Source of the DNA: Odobenus rosmarus divergens
Lineage: Eukaryota > Chordata > Mammalia > Carnivora > Odobenidae
NCBI RefSeq assembly: GCF_000321225.1
Contig: NW_004450285.1
Location: forward strand, 4,121,148-4,185,147
Direction: 5' to 3'
DNA: 64,000 nucleotides
Numbering within the stretch: the stretch's first letter is position 1; every line of letters begins with the position of its first letter. The notes below the pieces were generated by a model that saw only the letters and a program-made list of their open reading frames with translations, was not told where the DNA came from and ran no database searches. Below are positions 34,332-46,353 of this stretch, piece by piece. The position numbers were made by a program, and so were the translations under genes.

Positions 34332-37005
34332 GTTGTCAACTTCCATATTTGACAGGACCAAAGATACCTTTGAATATTAATTGATTTTTTAATTATCTCG
34401 TGTTTTATTCTCTTCTTTCCCCGTATTGAGCTTGGGTAGTTGGAAGTTAGGTATCTTTATTTTCTTGTGTCTAAGCAGGAATTAATTTGTTAAAATTCCC
34501 ATTTTGATATTTAGATTACATATATGGGCCAATAATCTCAGTGTGGTAGCAAATAATCACGTATAGATCAAAGATCACAAAAACCATAGGAGGCCATTTG
34601 ATTTGGGTTTTATTCAGAGACAGTTAAGACTACTGTATACCAGTCATTGTCCAGATACGTCCATTATTTTTTTATTTTGTTCCAATTCATTTGGGAAGAA
34701 TGTTTTCATTCTTAGTTTTCTCCTTGGCATTTTAAAAAATTTTCTTGTGTCATCAATCTAATTTATATGTGCAGTAATAGATTCTGTCTTTGATTACTTT
34801 AGGAATTCAGGCCTTAGTTCAAACTGCTTGAAAGGATCAGGTGGGTGGAGGGAAGAAAACTAGTGTTTGCTTTTTAGTGTTTCTGGTAATTAATTAGAAC
34901 ATTCCTCTTCCCTAAAAAAAAAGATGTCGTCTGGAAATCTGAAGTAAGGATTAATTCCATATATGTCCAGTTTGTAAAATATTTATGCCAAACTAAGTGA
35001 TTTGACACTTTTTAGTCTGATGTAGACAACTCTGGTAAGAACATTTGTTAACTACATAATTGTGTTCATTGCTTTCCAAAAGTCATACAAAGTGACCCAA
35101 AAGACAGTTCTTTTACTCTTTTGCTTGAACAGGAGGTCAGCCATGAATATTACATCATTTGAGAGACACTTTGGTACAAACTTGCATGTGAAAGACAGGT
35201 AACTTCAAAGTATACAGGAACAAATAAGCAGATAATTTTAATAAAGTAATATGATTAATAAGTACAAAGTAGGTGTTTCACATGCAGGCTGAACTATGTT
35301 TTGTTTGGCTTATATATTGCTTTACAAAAACTTAAAAGCTAAAAATGAGAAGCTCTGACACTAACTGCTTTACCTGCCCTCCTACAGACAGTCAGGTGGA
35401 GGTGAGTTAAGGCCGTTCCCTGTAGATGGGGCATGTAGTCTTCAGTTTGTCTTTGTCCTCCTCGTTATGTGTCCATCATAGCCAGCAAATAAGTTAGACT
35501 CAGGATTTTACCTGCTTTCAGAGGAATGAATGAAAGGGAAATTGCCTGTCTTTGACCCTTACTGGTAGTAAGAGGTATTAAAGATGATCCACTATCTCAA
35601 TGAAATAAATGAGATTAAAATAATAATATTTGTTTTATTATAGTTTTCCATCACTTGAGATTCTTGAACTATAGTTTGGGCATGTTTTTTAGGTGACTTT
35701 TGAACATGAAATGAAGATGGTTCTGGTAGTAGCACTTAAGCTGTGACCCTTCTCATTGAGTATATATTCATTATTTGTAATAGGAAATCCCTCTCCCCAA
35801 ATTGGTGGATAATAATTAATTTTGGAGCTTTTATTTCTAAAGTGAAAAGAGTTGCTCAGGATTACAAATTAAGTGGCTCTGAGTAAGATGAAATTTTAAT
35901 ATCTTCTATTTATGAAAAAAGGAAGCAGTTTCTAAAATCTCTTTTTTAATTTGAGCACTTATTAAACTGTGATTTAAAATGGCATTATTTGAAGTTAAAA
36001 TTAGTGAGAAATGTTCATCTGTTCTGTATCATGAAGAAATTTAGCCCTTTAGTGCCTTGCTTGTCAATAAAATGTATTTCAATGTATTTTTAGTACAGGA
36101 TAGTAATGACTGATTTTATAACATTACTTTTCCAAAATCTCCACCAGAATGGAAAAATGTGTGCTTTTGCTGTTCTGGTCAACATGAGCTCTCTGGGGTT
36201 TGTTTCTTCTTTAAGGTCTATATGCCTTTGGGTTTTACGTGCTCAGAGATGGTACGTGGGAACTGATTATAATTCTCTTCCCTCCAGGTCCGTCGTGCAG
36301 ATGTGTACAGGAATCAGATCTGGCATGCTTGCTCCATTTTTTCAATTCCTTTCTTTCCCAAAATTTCTCTCATTAAGGCTGCTGAATTTTGTGTTTTGTT
36401 CTTTCAGTTACTGAATGACTGATGCATCTTGAAGCCAATTTGGGAATTTGACTTTTATTATTTATTCCTTTTTATTTGTTTTATTCATTGATAGTGTTGG
36501 AGTTTTAAATGTTTACAAAAACAAGATGAACTTGTAAGTCCCAAGTTCTGGTTAATTTAGATTCAGTCCTTCAGTGAAAATGGTACAGTATTTATAGAAG
36601 GATCACCAAGATGTCACTGGGGAGAGCTGTGAATGGGTCTCCTGTTCCTTGATAGGAGTATAGCTGTAAGGCTCAAATCCTTTGATTTTTCAAAATATGA
36701 AGGGTAAGGGAGACTTGTAAGTTGTGGAAATTGCGATTGAGCCACATTTTAGAATTTGTTATATTCAGGAGGCATTTTACAGGCATTATTTGAAAGAAAT
36801 CACATGATATTTGACTTACACATATATAATGTCAAATTTCCACCTCTTTATGGCTTCTGCCTTTACAATTTTTGTTAGTGTTTCCCTTTTTATATTAGGT
36901 AGGGATAGGTATTTTTACTGTTTTTACAATTTTTGAATCTCTAATTATTAGTATTAGTACTCTGATCTTTTACTATGAAACTAGACATGTTTGTTTGTTT
37001 TGTTT
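34332..37005. other. Intronic sequence, no recognised feature
   Basis: About 2.7 kb with no named repeat and no exon-like segment that I could support. The 102-codon frame at 36106-36414 has no conserved motif. Confidence 0.5.
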
Positions 37006-37007
37006 TG

Positions 37008-37207
37008 TTTTTTTAAGATTTTTTAAGTTTTTTTAAGAGAGAGAGAGAGAGAGCACTCCGGACAAGGGGCAGAGGAAGAGGGAGAGTATCTTAAGCAGAC
37101 TCTGTGCTGAGCATGGAGCCAGATGCGGGGCTCGATCTAATGACCATGAGACCTGAGCTGAAACCAAGAGTCAGAAGCTTAACCGACTGTGCTATCCAAG
37201 TGTCCCT
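37008..37207 (-). mobile_element. Can-SINE, reverse, diverged
   Basis: TTTTTTAAGATTTTTTAAGT, the GAGAGAGAGA block and an end reading GTGCTATCCAAGTGTCCC, a mutated form of the usual GAGCCACCCAGGTGCCC. Confidence 0.88.
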
Positions 37208-37394
37208 AGATATATTCTTCTTTAATATATTGTGGAGCTCACTGATGTGGAGTTTGCCTAGTTGTCCCTTTTTGTGTGTGTTGTTAAAATTGTCTAGTGG
37301 ATCAGGAAGTTGATTTGTACAGATACTGGTTTATGTTTGTGAGAAGATAGTATTTCTAACATAGTAATTGTAGTTGATAAATAAAAACTGTATG

Positions 37395-37600
37395 TTGTAA
37401 TGAAAAGACTGATGAACTGGGAGTCAGGAGGCATTCTTGTTTAAACTTTGTGTCACTTAAGTTTCTATTTTTGGGAAGTTCTGTTAACATCTTTGGGCCT
37501 TCTTTTCCTCATCTGTAGAACTGAAGAGGTAAATTTTGCTTATTTTAAAGATTTATTCCAGATCATCTCACTTCCTATGATCTTTTAAATTCTAAAGACT
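37395..37600 (+). repeat. MIR-family SINE, forward, diverged
   Basis: 'ACTGGGAGTCAGGAGGCATT', 'ATCTTTGGGCCTTCTTTTCC', 'TCATCTGTAGAACTGAAGAG' and 'GATCATCTCACTTCCTATGA' follow MIR3-type consensus. Confidence 0.65.
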
Positions 37601-37719
37601 TGCCTTTCTAGAAAAACAAAGTATTTTATTCATCATTGCATACTATTTCCACATTGTGTAGGAATTTTGAAAGTTATGTTTTTGTAATTGATCAACATTT
37701 AAGATATCACCCATATTTT

Positions 37720-38070
37720 TGTGTACTGTTGCTTTCCAAAATCCATCTCAACCTATACTCATCTATCATTTCTTCCCCATTTTCCAGCCAGAATATTCCA
37801 GGTTATTACCTCTAGAAGTGCTTTACCCTTTTTACTTTTATGTTGTTGCTCATACTGTTCCCTTTTGTGCACCCTTTCCCATCCCCTAGTCACTTTGAGC
37901 CCCTGTAATGTTTCATTTATAATATTTCATTTAATATTTCATTATAATATTTATAATATTTCATTTTGACCTTGCATGTTTATATATTTATTGTGTTGTG
38001 CTGTTTGTGAGGCAGTGAACTCCTTGAAGGCAGGTGTTTAATTTTCATCATTTTACTAATCTTATTACTG
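37720..38070 (+). repeat. L2 fragment, forward, diverged
   Basis: The block GTGAACTCCTTGAAGGCAGG near 38015 is the L2 'gtgagctccttgagggcagg' motif, with diverged L2-like sequence before it. An AT-rich stretch of repeated ATAATATTTCATT units (37915-37965) lies between. Confidence 0.6.
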
Positions 38071-38521
38071 ACTCACATAATAACTTTTCACACAAATAGA
38101 GACTTAATATTTCTAAAACTGAATTTGTAAGATGATTAATGACATATAGTCAGTGGCTAGGATCAATGAAATTTAACAATATAATAAGGAAATTAACAGC
38201 CTTTTGAATTAAAGCAGTGTTTTAACCATCTATGCTGACTGTAGACATTTGTATTCCCTGGTCACTTATGTACTGTTATTACTCTCTCCCCTCCATTCAT
38301 CCTTACTCGTGTACATACTTAACACTTATGTTTTTTCTCTGTAACCCAGTTAACTACTTGCCTTCTTTCATCATTGTAGTTTAGCACTGCCAGGGTCTTA
38401 AACTCAATACTATATAATTTTTTAATACATTCTTGCTTTGATAAGTATACTTTAATCTCCTTGGTCTTGTTCTTAGGCTTTTCAACTTTAATCTCTTATT
38501 GTTCTTTTGCATTCTTTGATT
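38071..38521. other. Intronic sequence, no recognised feature
   Basis: About 450 bases, weakly reminiscent of L2 in places but not enough to call. Confidence 0.4.
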
Positions 38522-38534
38522 TACATGTCTTTTC

Positions 38535-38735
38535 TCTCTCTTTTTTTTAAAGATTTTATTTATTTATTTGAGAGAGAGAGAATGAGAGATAGAGAGCACT
38601 AGAGGAAAGAGGGTCAGAGGGAGAAGCAGACTCCCTGCTGAGCAGGGGGCCCGATGCGGGACTCGATCCTGGGACTCCAGGACCATGACCTGAGCCGAAG
38701 GCAGTTGCTTAACCGACTGAGCCACCCAGGCACCC
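38535..38735 (-). mobile_element. Can-SINE, reverse
   Basis: AAAGATTTTATTTATTTATT to GAGCCACCCAGGCACCC. Target duplication TACATGTCTTTTC at 38522-38534 and 38736-38748. Confidence 0.96.
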
Positions 38736-38748
38736 TACATGTCTTTTC

Positions 38749-39027
38749 ATTTGCTCCTTCATTTTTGAGAAATTATTCAATCTATGTTTCTTAAAGGCAC
38801 ATGCTCTTTGGTTGCTGTCTCCAGGTAGAGTTTACACTGACAAGTGTTTTAGGATGAGTCAGTCTGTTAGGGATTGATGGTGAATTGCTGGCCATCAGGA
38901 ATGAGCTTGAATTAGTTCTGTCAGCCTAACACTCCTGTATCTTCTCAGTGGGAGAATGTCTGCAGTGGCATTGCTGGCACCAGCCTTTGGTTAAAGGAGT
39001 TGATACTGATTATAAAATATGTGCGAT
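38749..39027. other. Intronic sequence, no recognised feature
   Basis: Less than 300 bases of unique-looking sequence. Confidence 0.5.
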
Positions 39028-39146
39028 TGGTGGGGGTGCCTGGCTGACTCAGTCAGTAGAGTGTGCAACTCTTGATCTCGGGGTCATGAGTTTGAGCCCC
39101 ACGTTGGGTGTAGAGATTACTTAAAAATAAAATCCTTAAAAAAAGT
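39028..39146 (+). mobile_element. Short tRNA-Lys-like SINE
   Basis: GGTGCCTGGCTGACTCAGTC followed by AGTAGAGTGTGCAACTCTTG, then GGGTCATGAGTTTGAGCCCC and CACGTTGGGTGTAGAG before AAAATAAAATCC. Like the 34145 copy it lacks the CT-rich body. Diverged duplication AAAATATGTGCGAT / AAAAGATGTGAGAT. Confidence 0.8.
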
Positions 39147-39160
39147 AAAAGATGTGAGAT

Positions 39161-39967
39161 GTTAATGGGCATTTGTACAGGTGGACTTTTGGGGGATGAT
39201 ACCTGAATTCTAGATTTTATCAAAAGAATTTTAGAATGCCTGAAATGGGCATGAATGAATGGGTAGAAATGATTCTTTCCCTGGATTCAATAATCTTTTT
39301 ACTCTTGAATTAGTTATTGTCTACAACAGATGTGTGGTTGGTTTAGACTGGATAAAAGATCAAAAGGCAATAAGACAATGAGTAAAAAAACTGAAAAGAG
39401 AACAGGAAAAGTAAAAGGTATTAGCTAAAAAGTTGCCTATCTTTGTGCCACTTTAAGTCAATAATATTTACTAAAGCATTCTCAGGAATGTTACGTCCAA
39501 GAAAGGGAACTTGAGAAGATAATATGAGAAACTAGCAGACTGAGGAAATTGTCAGGGATTAAGTTTAAATCTGTGCTATTTTTAGTTCTATTTTTATAGC
39601 ACATCTCAAATCTCTAAGAACTTCTGTATTAACAAATAATTTAAGTCAGATATTATATTTGCATAATAGTAAGAGTAGCTCATATATTCGTTAAGAAATA
39701 TTTTGATATTTAAATAGCTTTTCTCAGAAAGCATATGGATAATTTTATTGACACAACATCCCTTTAAGGATACAAAAGAGGGAAAATATGCATTGCCCAT
39801 TCTGTTCTATCAGATATGGTAAATAAACAGAATATCCAGAGCTCTTTCCCTGGTATTTATAGTAGAAGCTTTTTATAGTACAGAACACAATTGCATGTTG
39901 ATTTAAGAATATAATTCGGTTAATTTTGAATTTAGAAAATATTAAGCCATTTATTTTATTTTAACAG
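39161..39967. other. Intron 1 end, upstream of first visible TDRD3 exon
   Basis: About 800 bases with no repeat I recognise, ending in the T-rich acceptor TTTATTTTATTTTAACAG of the exon at 39968. Confidence 0.6.
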
Positions 39968-40052
39968 GTATCTTTCAGATGAAGGCATTGAAGCTTGCAC
40001 AAGTTCTCCTGACAAAGTCAATGTAAATGACATCATCCTGATTGCTCTCAAT
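39968..40052 (+). CDS. TDRD3: TDRD3 coding exon (long-isoform residues 14-42)
   Basis: This 85-base internal exon follows a T-rich acceptor ending TTTTAACAG and is followed by the donor AAT|GTAGGT. Its first base completes a Trp codon split by a phase-2 intron. The next 28 codons read [10 protein letters not shown] then [18 protein letters not shown], which I recognise as the start of the TDRD3 DUF1767 helical region. TDRD3 is a Tudor-domain reader of dimethylarginine marks and the scaffold partner of the DNA/RNA topoisomerase TOP3B; this N-terminal segment belongs to the TOP3B-binding half. The exon carrying the initiator Met and residues 1-13 is not in the window. The exon ends in phase 0 and joins the exon at 45341 in frame. 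Identification comes from recalled family sequence, not a database search, but length and phase both fit. Confidence 0.95.
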
Positions 40053-41828
40053 GTAGGTTTTGTTTATTAACTTATGAACATTTTAAATCTAGAAGCTTTC
40101 AAAATGTCTTACAGAATAAACTGGAATTTAAGATAAGTAATATGGAGGACATCTTTTGTTTTTACTGTGTATTTTAAGTTGCAGTGATGTTTGTTGAATT
40201 TGGTAATCTATCAGCCCAGTTTTTAGAAATATGTGTTTCTTATTAGATCTGTTATACAGAATCCAATAAAAAAGGAAAAAACGCAATTAGAATTCCCATT
40301 TCTCCCCAGTGATCAGTTATAGAATTTTATAACATTTACAGTAGATGTATAATAGCAGAAAATACTGATCATATGTATTAAAACAAATCATTTCATTAAC
40401 ATAGGAACTCTAGCTAGGTTATAGCTTTTTGACAGTTGTATTTTTTCTTTCAGAATAACTTTTCCTGTTGATAAAAGTAATGTATATTGTAGAACACTTC
40501 AGAAAACAAAAGTAAAATAAGAAGATTAAGGCCATCCGTAATTACAGTTATGCTGTGTACAGATCTCTCTCCTTCCACCTACCTCTATAGCTGTATCTTT
40601 TCCATAATTGGGATTGGCTTTTGGATTTTTTTGAAGAATTATAGAAATTGTTTGAAATTTAGGTGTAAGTAAATGAATATTCGTTTTCAACCTTGCAGTT
40701 GCCCCTTTGGGAGTATTTTCATATTATCTTTATAATAACAATCTATTAAATTTATAATTGAATCTATTAAATTAAATTTATACATTATGATAGTCAACAA
40801 AATTCGTAAGAGAATTACTTATTCTCTTATTCATAAGAGAATGACAGATCCACCATAGCACTGCAACACAGGTAATGTGAAGCAGAAATGGCAGCAACTG
40901 ATAAGAACATTTAAAATATAAATAAATATGTAACTGTATATAACTTTTTCTTTTTACATTAATTTATATACAGCTAAATGGACTTAAACAGATAAAATTT
41001 ATGTTTTGATTCTGTCATTTTTTTCAGCTTCTTTGAATTTTATTCAATAAAACTAACAAGATCATTTTTTGTTTCTGAACAAAGAGTGCAGGTTTTTAAT
41101 AAAAGACTATAAAATTTTTTAAAGTAAGCTTTAGAAATTATGCATGTTGTCTATGTCTACAAATGGAAATATTCCGTATACACTTTAACTTTTTTTGACT
41201 TGCACCCTAATAAGTGAATTCTACTTTCAAAAAATGTTGAAAAAACTCTATTAATTAAAAAAAAATTCTAAAGATGATGAGGAATAGATTTTGTGACAGT
41301 CTTCTGCTATTCTTTTTCATATTTATATACTTAGGTAAATAGCAATGAGCTATCTATAATTGGCTGTGAAACTTTAAATAAAATAAATCAAGACCAAGTA
41401 TTTGTCCTATGTACATAAGAGGTACATGATGACCATTATTTTATGAATTAATTTGTCTTTATAATTTTCTCTGAAATATATAGTTGAATACTCCAATCTA
41501 AGATATCATGCCATACAATAGGAAAAAAAAATACTTTTAATTAGAATGAACTCTAGACCAGACAGCTAATTTACTTTTCAAGCTTATCACCTTTAAATAA
41601 AGTCAGGCATTTGTAGTATTTCTGTTGAATTTTTTTTCAAATTTGAAAGATTAGGGGCTATTAGTCACTAGTTGAAAAAGGCTTGCATTATTGATTCTTA
41701 TTATATATAGCTTATTACATGTTGGACGAATAATCCATGCATGAGCTTTCTTGTGTCCCCCTCCTCCTGTGCAGGACACACTGAGCTTGTTCCTTTATCT
41801 AGCAATGAAAATGCAATAATATATGTAC
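40053..41828. other. TDRD3 intron, mostly unclassified
   Basis: The segment around 40440-40700 has the look of an old L1 3' UTR ('GTAGAACACTTCAGAAAACA') but is too diverged to assign. The rest shows nothing. Confidence 0.45.
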
Positions 41829-42486
41829 AGGTTTTCCCCGCTATTCGAAAGTAGAGCATTCCTGGGGCACCTGGGTGGCTCATTCAGTTGAGCATCTGAC
41901 TCTTGATTTTGGCGCTGGGCGTGGAGCCTGCCTAAGATTCTCTTTCTCCTTCTCATTCTACCCCTCTAGCTCATGTGCGTGCTCTCTCTCTCTCAAAATA
42001 ATAAAATTAAAAAAAAAAAATGTAGGGCATTGCTGCGAAACCTTTTGTAAGCCAAAATGGTGTAAAATGAAGAAGTAATTACCATTAATTTATATGGAAA
42101 GATGTTAGAGCATTCCCAGACTCAAAAAGTAACCTCTCAGGTTTTTCTGATACCTTAGGGCATATCTCGTTAAAGGATGCACAAAATAAATCAAGAGAAA
42201 GCACAGATGCTTACAACACAGTTCAAAGCTATTGCAGCTGGATGCTGAGATGCTGAGTGTAGTTCCTGGGGAAGAAGCTTAGCAGTGCCCCTCTTGCTGT
42301 TTGGGGTACATTCTGTTTCTATAAAGGCTCACTGTGACACAACCACTGAACACTATTTTTGCTTTTCTCCTTTACCTGTAAAATGAAAATCTTCGAATTT
42401 CTTTCAGTTAGCAAAAACTCATGTAGGTCTTTTGTAAAAATAAAGTGGCCTAATGTGAACTTTTGAAAAGTAAGGCTAACTGTACA
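41829..42486. mobile_element. MER44/Tigger-like non-autonomous DNA transposon
   Basis: The left end CAGGTTTTCCCCGCTATTCG and the right end AACTTTTGAAAAGTAAGGCT then AACTGTA are degenerate inverted repeats. The interior 'AAGCCAAAATGGTGTAAAAT' and 'TTACCATTAATTTATATGG' resembles MER44-type elements. A SINE (41865-42021) is inserted near its left end. The family name is from memory. Confidence 0.65.
41865..42021 (+). mobile_element. Can-SINE, forward, internally deleted
   Basis: GGGCACCTGGGTGGCTCATT head, then a direct jump from TTGATTTTGGCGC to GGGCGTGGAGCCTGC, so the central core is missing. Duplication GTAGAGCATTCCTG (41851-41864) and GTAGGGCATTGCTG (42022-42035). Confidence 0.92.
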
Positions 42487-43279
42487 GTGTTTCTGCCCAG
42501 GGAAGTCCACAGAGACTAGCACCCAAGGTGTTTATTGGTCTTCTTATGAGGGTACTCTCTGCCTAAGTGAAACAGTTCTAAGACTCCTCCCTCCCCCAAA
42601 ATCAGGTGTTCACCATAAATCACATTGTTTATACAAATAGTCTAGGCAGTGAACCACATTTTCAGTTAGGAAATGGTTCAAGTACAAAGTTCCCACATGC
42701 CAGCCTAGGGCCAACCTTCTAAAAAGAGCAGCCTCAGAGCTGCTGTGTAAATCATTTCTGTATAGATTTTTATGTTGAAAAGGAGGTTTCTTAATTTTTT
42801 ACTCTATGGAATGGGAAGTAAGAATATTAAGAAATGATATTAAAATCCAGCATGTAGTTTTGGGCTCAAATACCTTAATTATTCAGAAGTGAATTAAGTG
42901 ATAGCTTGGTCTTAAATTACTGAATACTACGCATTAGTAAAAATTTAAAAACAGATTTTTAAAAATTTCTTTTAGGATTCTGTATAATATAAAATGATTT
43001 GCCAAATAGATATTCCATTGAACTTACTAGAATAAATAGCGATCTTTTGTATGTGTGCACACGTGCATGGGTATTTATAGATTAAGTATTTCTCCTGCAT
43101 AATTTTTTATGTCCAATATAAATGTATTTTTGGACCCAGTTTTACTAGTGATCCTGATATAATGGCATCTGAATCATAAAATTGCCTTTGCAGTACTTAT
43201 AAATTGATTTTGATTTTAAGATGTTTAAAGATTTGGTAGGTCATTTTCATCTTGTTAAAAGAATAATGAAATATTCATT
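42487..43279. other. TDRD3 intron, no recognised feature
   Basis: About 790 bases of AT-rich sequence. Confidence 0.5.
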
Positions 43280-43480
43280 ATATTGTGCTTAGCACTTTGA
43301 AAGTTATGTAAACTTTGAATATATTGTCTTCCTTTAGCCTGATAACAACTTTATGAGATAGGCTTGGTGATATTTTTTTCCATTTTATAGAGGAATAAAT
43401 TAGCTGGATTTAGAGAATTTGTTGCAGTGCCCATGGTCCTATTAGTTAATTACAGTTTGTAATGACTCAGAGTTTAGGAT
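43280..43480 (-). repeat. MIR SINE, reverse
   Basis: 'GTGCTTAGCACTTTGAAAGT', 'GCCTGATAACAACTTTATGA', 'GATAGGCTTGGTGATA' and 'CCATTTTATAGAGGAATAAA' match the MIR reverse complement. Confidence 0.78.
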
Positions 43481-45340
43481 TTTAGTTTAGTGCTTATTTC
43501 TACTTTATATTGATGCCTCATTTTAGTTTAAATTAAATTTCATAATTATTGCTAAAAACCAGAAATGAGGGACCATGGTATATCATAAAATTTGTATATA
43601 TTCTGTTTCGCATACATATTTAAATATTTCAGCCTCTGAGTTATTTCAATATAATGCCTATATTTTTATGAACTGTGAGTTGTATTACTGACTTGATTAT
43701 TCATGTTCAGATGATAACAAAATATACATATCTTAAATTTAACATTCATTAAGTGCTTACTCTTTGCAATTCATTGTACCCAGTACTTCATGTGTATTAA
43801 CATTAGGAATAAAACAATCCTAATATATGGAAGGTTAATATAAGAAAATATTTTTTTCCCACCTGTTACTCAGTATTTTCAAAGTGAAAAGGCATGCAAC
43901 TCAAGGTATAATTTTATATATATATACATATATATATAAACATATATATAAGCTTTGTAATTCTTTTACTCTGTGATTGGATGGAGGCTGCAAAGACTAT
44001 AAAGCTAATCCGTTATTACACAAGTGTTTTGGATTTGGGGCTTAGTGTGCCTGGCAGTTCCACTTGGTGAGTTTTAGCTTAGAAGTGACCCTTGCATTAC
44101 ATTGAGAAATAAAATATGAATTATGGTAGTAAAAGTCTGGAAAGATCTGTGGGGATTGTATAATTTCTATGCTCATTTCTTAAGCTGACCACATACTGGT
44201 ATTTCAAATAAGAGGACATTCTGTTATTTTAGGTGATGAAAGAAGACTATCCTACTTCTCTCCATGTCTTCATTTTATGTCACAGTTATTTTAATCATCT
44301 AGTGTTTTCCCCTTAAGTCTAACATGAAGTTCTGTCTTACAGTTTTTGTGATTAAATGCACTCTATTTTCTTTTAGTTTGCTTTTAAGGAGATGAAGAGC
44401 TGTTGTTATATTTTAAGGAAGAACAGAACAATATAAGTTTAGTTACCAATCTAACCTCACACTCTCAGTCATCAAAATAATTTCTTAGCTTAAATAATTA
44501 GGCCTTCATGAGTATTGATTTTCCTCTGAGCAAATTTCTTATTGTTCCTTTAGTTTGTACTTCCTAAAGAGGACAATATCCTTCAAAGTTCTGCTTTTTT
44601 GTAAATTGTATAGTTCAAGTTTTGTTTTTAAATCAGAAATGCTACAACTTTGTTTCTGTTAGTTCTTATGTTTTCCTTTTTATGTTTTGCTTTGGTTTGC
44701 TGAGAAATATGTACTTCTGCACTTTCATATAGTTAGTCATTTGTTCACTGACTTCGATTTCTGTAATTTGTTTAAGCAAATGATACAGATTTTTACTACA
44801 ATGAAGTCTTCCTATTCTTGCTGTTGCAGTGGTATTTGTTCCCTAGGATATTTGTGTGTTATATAGCTTTGTTATGGGTATCACAGCCAATAGAATAATG
44901 TGTTTTTGTGACTCTTCATATGAATGTTATGTAGGATTCAGTTATCAAAAATATATTCGTTCTGTTCATGTACTAAAAGTAGTCAGTTGGTTTGGGATTG
45001 GGGCATTAATTTTTTTAGTAAGACTACAGTTTATACAAAATCAAGTATTAGGTCTTAATAGAGAAGATTTAGTAGTTAAGTTATTGAAAGGAATATAGCC
45101 AGAATTAAGGCCTTGAACCTTACTATTCAACTTACCAGTGTACTTTAAACAAAATATGTACGGGACTATGTTATTTGAAAAGATCGATTATATGTATAGA
45201 TCTCATAATCAGCTAAAAGATACTGATTTAAATTTTATTCTACAGGCCTTAAGTAATTTCATCTTTTGTTTATGAGTGAGATTAGATTTAGATTTACTCT
45301 TCTCTATAATTATATTTTAATAATAATATTTTTATTTTAG
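43481..45340. other. TDRD3 intron, no recognised feature
   Basis: About 1.9 kb. Contains a (TA)n microsatellite at 43915-43950 with CATATATA interruptions. An 80-codon frame at 44856-45098 has no recognisable motif. Confidence 0.5.
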
Positions 45341-45406
45341 ACAGACTTAAGAACAATTGGCAAGAAATTCCTCCCCAGTGACATCAATGGTGGAAAGGTA
45401 GAAAAG
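45341..45406 (+). CDS. TDRD3: TDRD3 coding exon (residues 43-64)
   Basis: This 66-base exon encodes exactly 22 codons and is phase 0 on both sides. The translation is [15 protein letters not shown] then NGGKVEK, the link between the DUF1767 helices and the OB-fold of TDRD3. The acceptor is an AT-rich tract ending TTTTTATTTTAG; the donor is AAAAG|GTAAAG. Because both phases are 0, skipping this exon would keep the frame and remove 22 residues. A second possible donor, AAAG|GTAGAA, lies nine bases upstream inside the exon. The exon sits between introns of about 5.3 kb and 13.3 kb. Confidence rests on the match to the known protein and on seamless in-frame joins to both neighbours. Confidence 0.95.
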
Positions 45407-45412
45407 GTAAAG
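45395..45412 (+). promoter_or_regulatory. TDRD3: Tandem 5' splice sites of the 22-codon TDRD3 exon
   Basis: Two GT donors lie nine bases apart: AAAG|GTAGAA at 45397/45398 and AAAAG|GTAAAG at 45406/45407. Both are in phase 0. The downstream site gives the known protein (ending GKVEK); the upstream site would delete Val-Glu-Lys without a frameshift. The downstream site looks the better match to U1 snRNA. Confidence 0.45.
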
Positions 45413-46135
45413 AAAAACATTAACTTCCTAAATTATGCTAACTACAATAAATACGAACATTTACTAAATTACTGGAATTATTTTTTGTCAATAAAGACTG
45501 CAACTGCAAAATACTTTAGAAGTGAATAGGTCACAGTTATCCTTATAGTGACTTTCTATACAAATGGAAAATTATTGACTTGAACTTTTAAACTTTTGGT
45601 GACTTTCCAACATTTAAAAAAAAACTTCGGCTTCAGGAATTAGAATTATGGCACACTTATATGTGAGACTTACCAGATATTGCTGGTATACAGGACAAGG
45701 ACCTTTTTGTATCTTTTAATTTTAGTTACCTATTTCCATGTTTATTTAATGAACTTATTTGTATAAAATTATAAGATATTGTGAGATACTGTGAGAAGAT
45801 ATTAGGAGCAATTTGTCAAAGCTGTGCATTTGGTTATTGCTTTCATTTTTGTACCACATATATATATTAGTGTATAATATATATATAATATGGTATATTA
45901 TGTATGTCATATATATTAGATAATTTCAAATATATATATATTCATGTTGTGAATTTTTTCAGTGATCTTTTTAAAATCCAGGGATACAATTTTTAGATAC
46001 CAACTACTCAATCTTCTACTTTTCTTTAATTTATATTCAACTTCTTCTTTTTATTTTAAAATACATGTGAATTGTCTCAGCCAAGAATTTTATGTGCTAC
46101 TGGTCACTTTTTGAACTATTAAAGAACACCATTAT
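45407..46135. other. TDRD3 intron, unclassified, with (TA)n
   Basis: A run of interrupted TATATA blocks occupies about 45858-45942. Otherwise nothing is recognised. Confidence 0.5.
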
Positions 46136-46136
46136 C

Positions 46137-46137
46137 T

Positions 46138-46185
<48 letters not shown>

Positions 46186-46188
46186 TTT
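46137..46188. repeat. (ATTT)n tetranucleotide microsatellite
   Basis: About 12 near-perfect TTTA units, which grew from the reverse tail of the adjoining SINE. Confidence 0.93.
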
Positions 46189-46353
46189 TAGATTTTATTT
46201 ATTTGACAGAGAGAGCACAAGCAGAGGGAGAGAGAGGGAGAAGCAGGCTCCCCGCTGAGCAAGGAGCCCAATGTGGGACCCGATCCCAGGACCCTGGGAT
46301 CATGACCTGGGCCAAAGGCAGCCACTTAACCAACTGAGCCACCCAGGCGTCCC
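46189..46353 (-). mobile_element. Can-SINE, reverse, with expanded tail
   Basis: TTAGATTTTATTTATTTGAC, a short purine block and GAGCCACCCAGGCGTCCC. The tail is extended by the 52-base (ATTT)n run at its left. Confidence 0.94.

Noticed and set aside
1..39967. Upstream TDRD3 first exon inside the window
   Set aside because: I looked for a GC-rich segment coding MAQVAG-like residues with a donor in the right phase and saw none; there is no CpG island.
44856..45098. 80-codon frame upstream of a TDRD3 exon, considered as an extra exon
   Set aside because: No clear acceptor/donor pair, no similarity to TDRD3 and no motif; it ends in a stop before the real exon.
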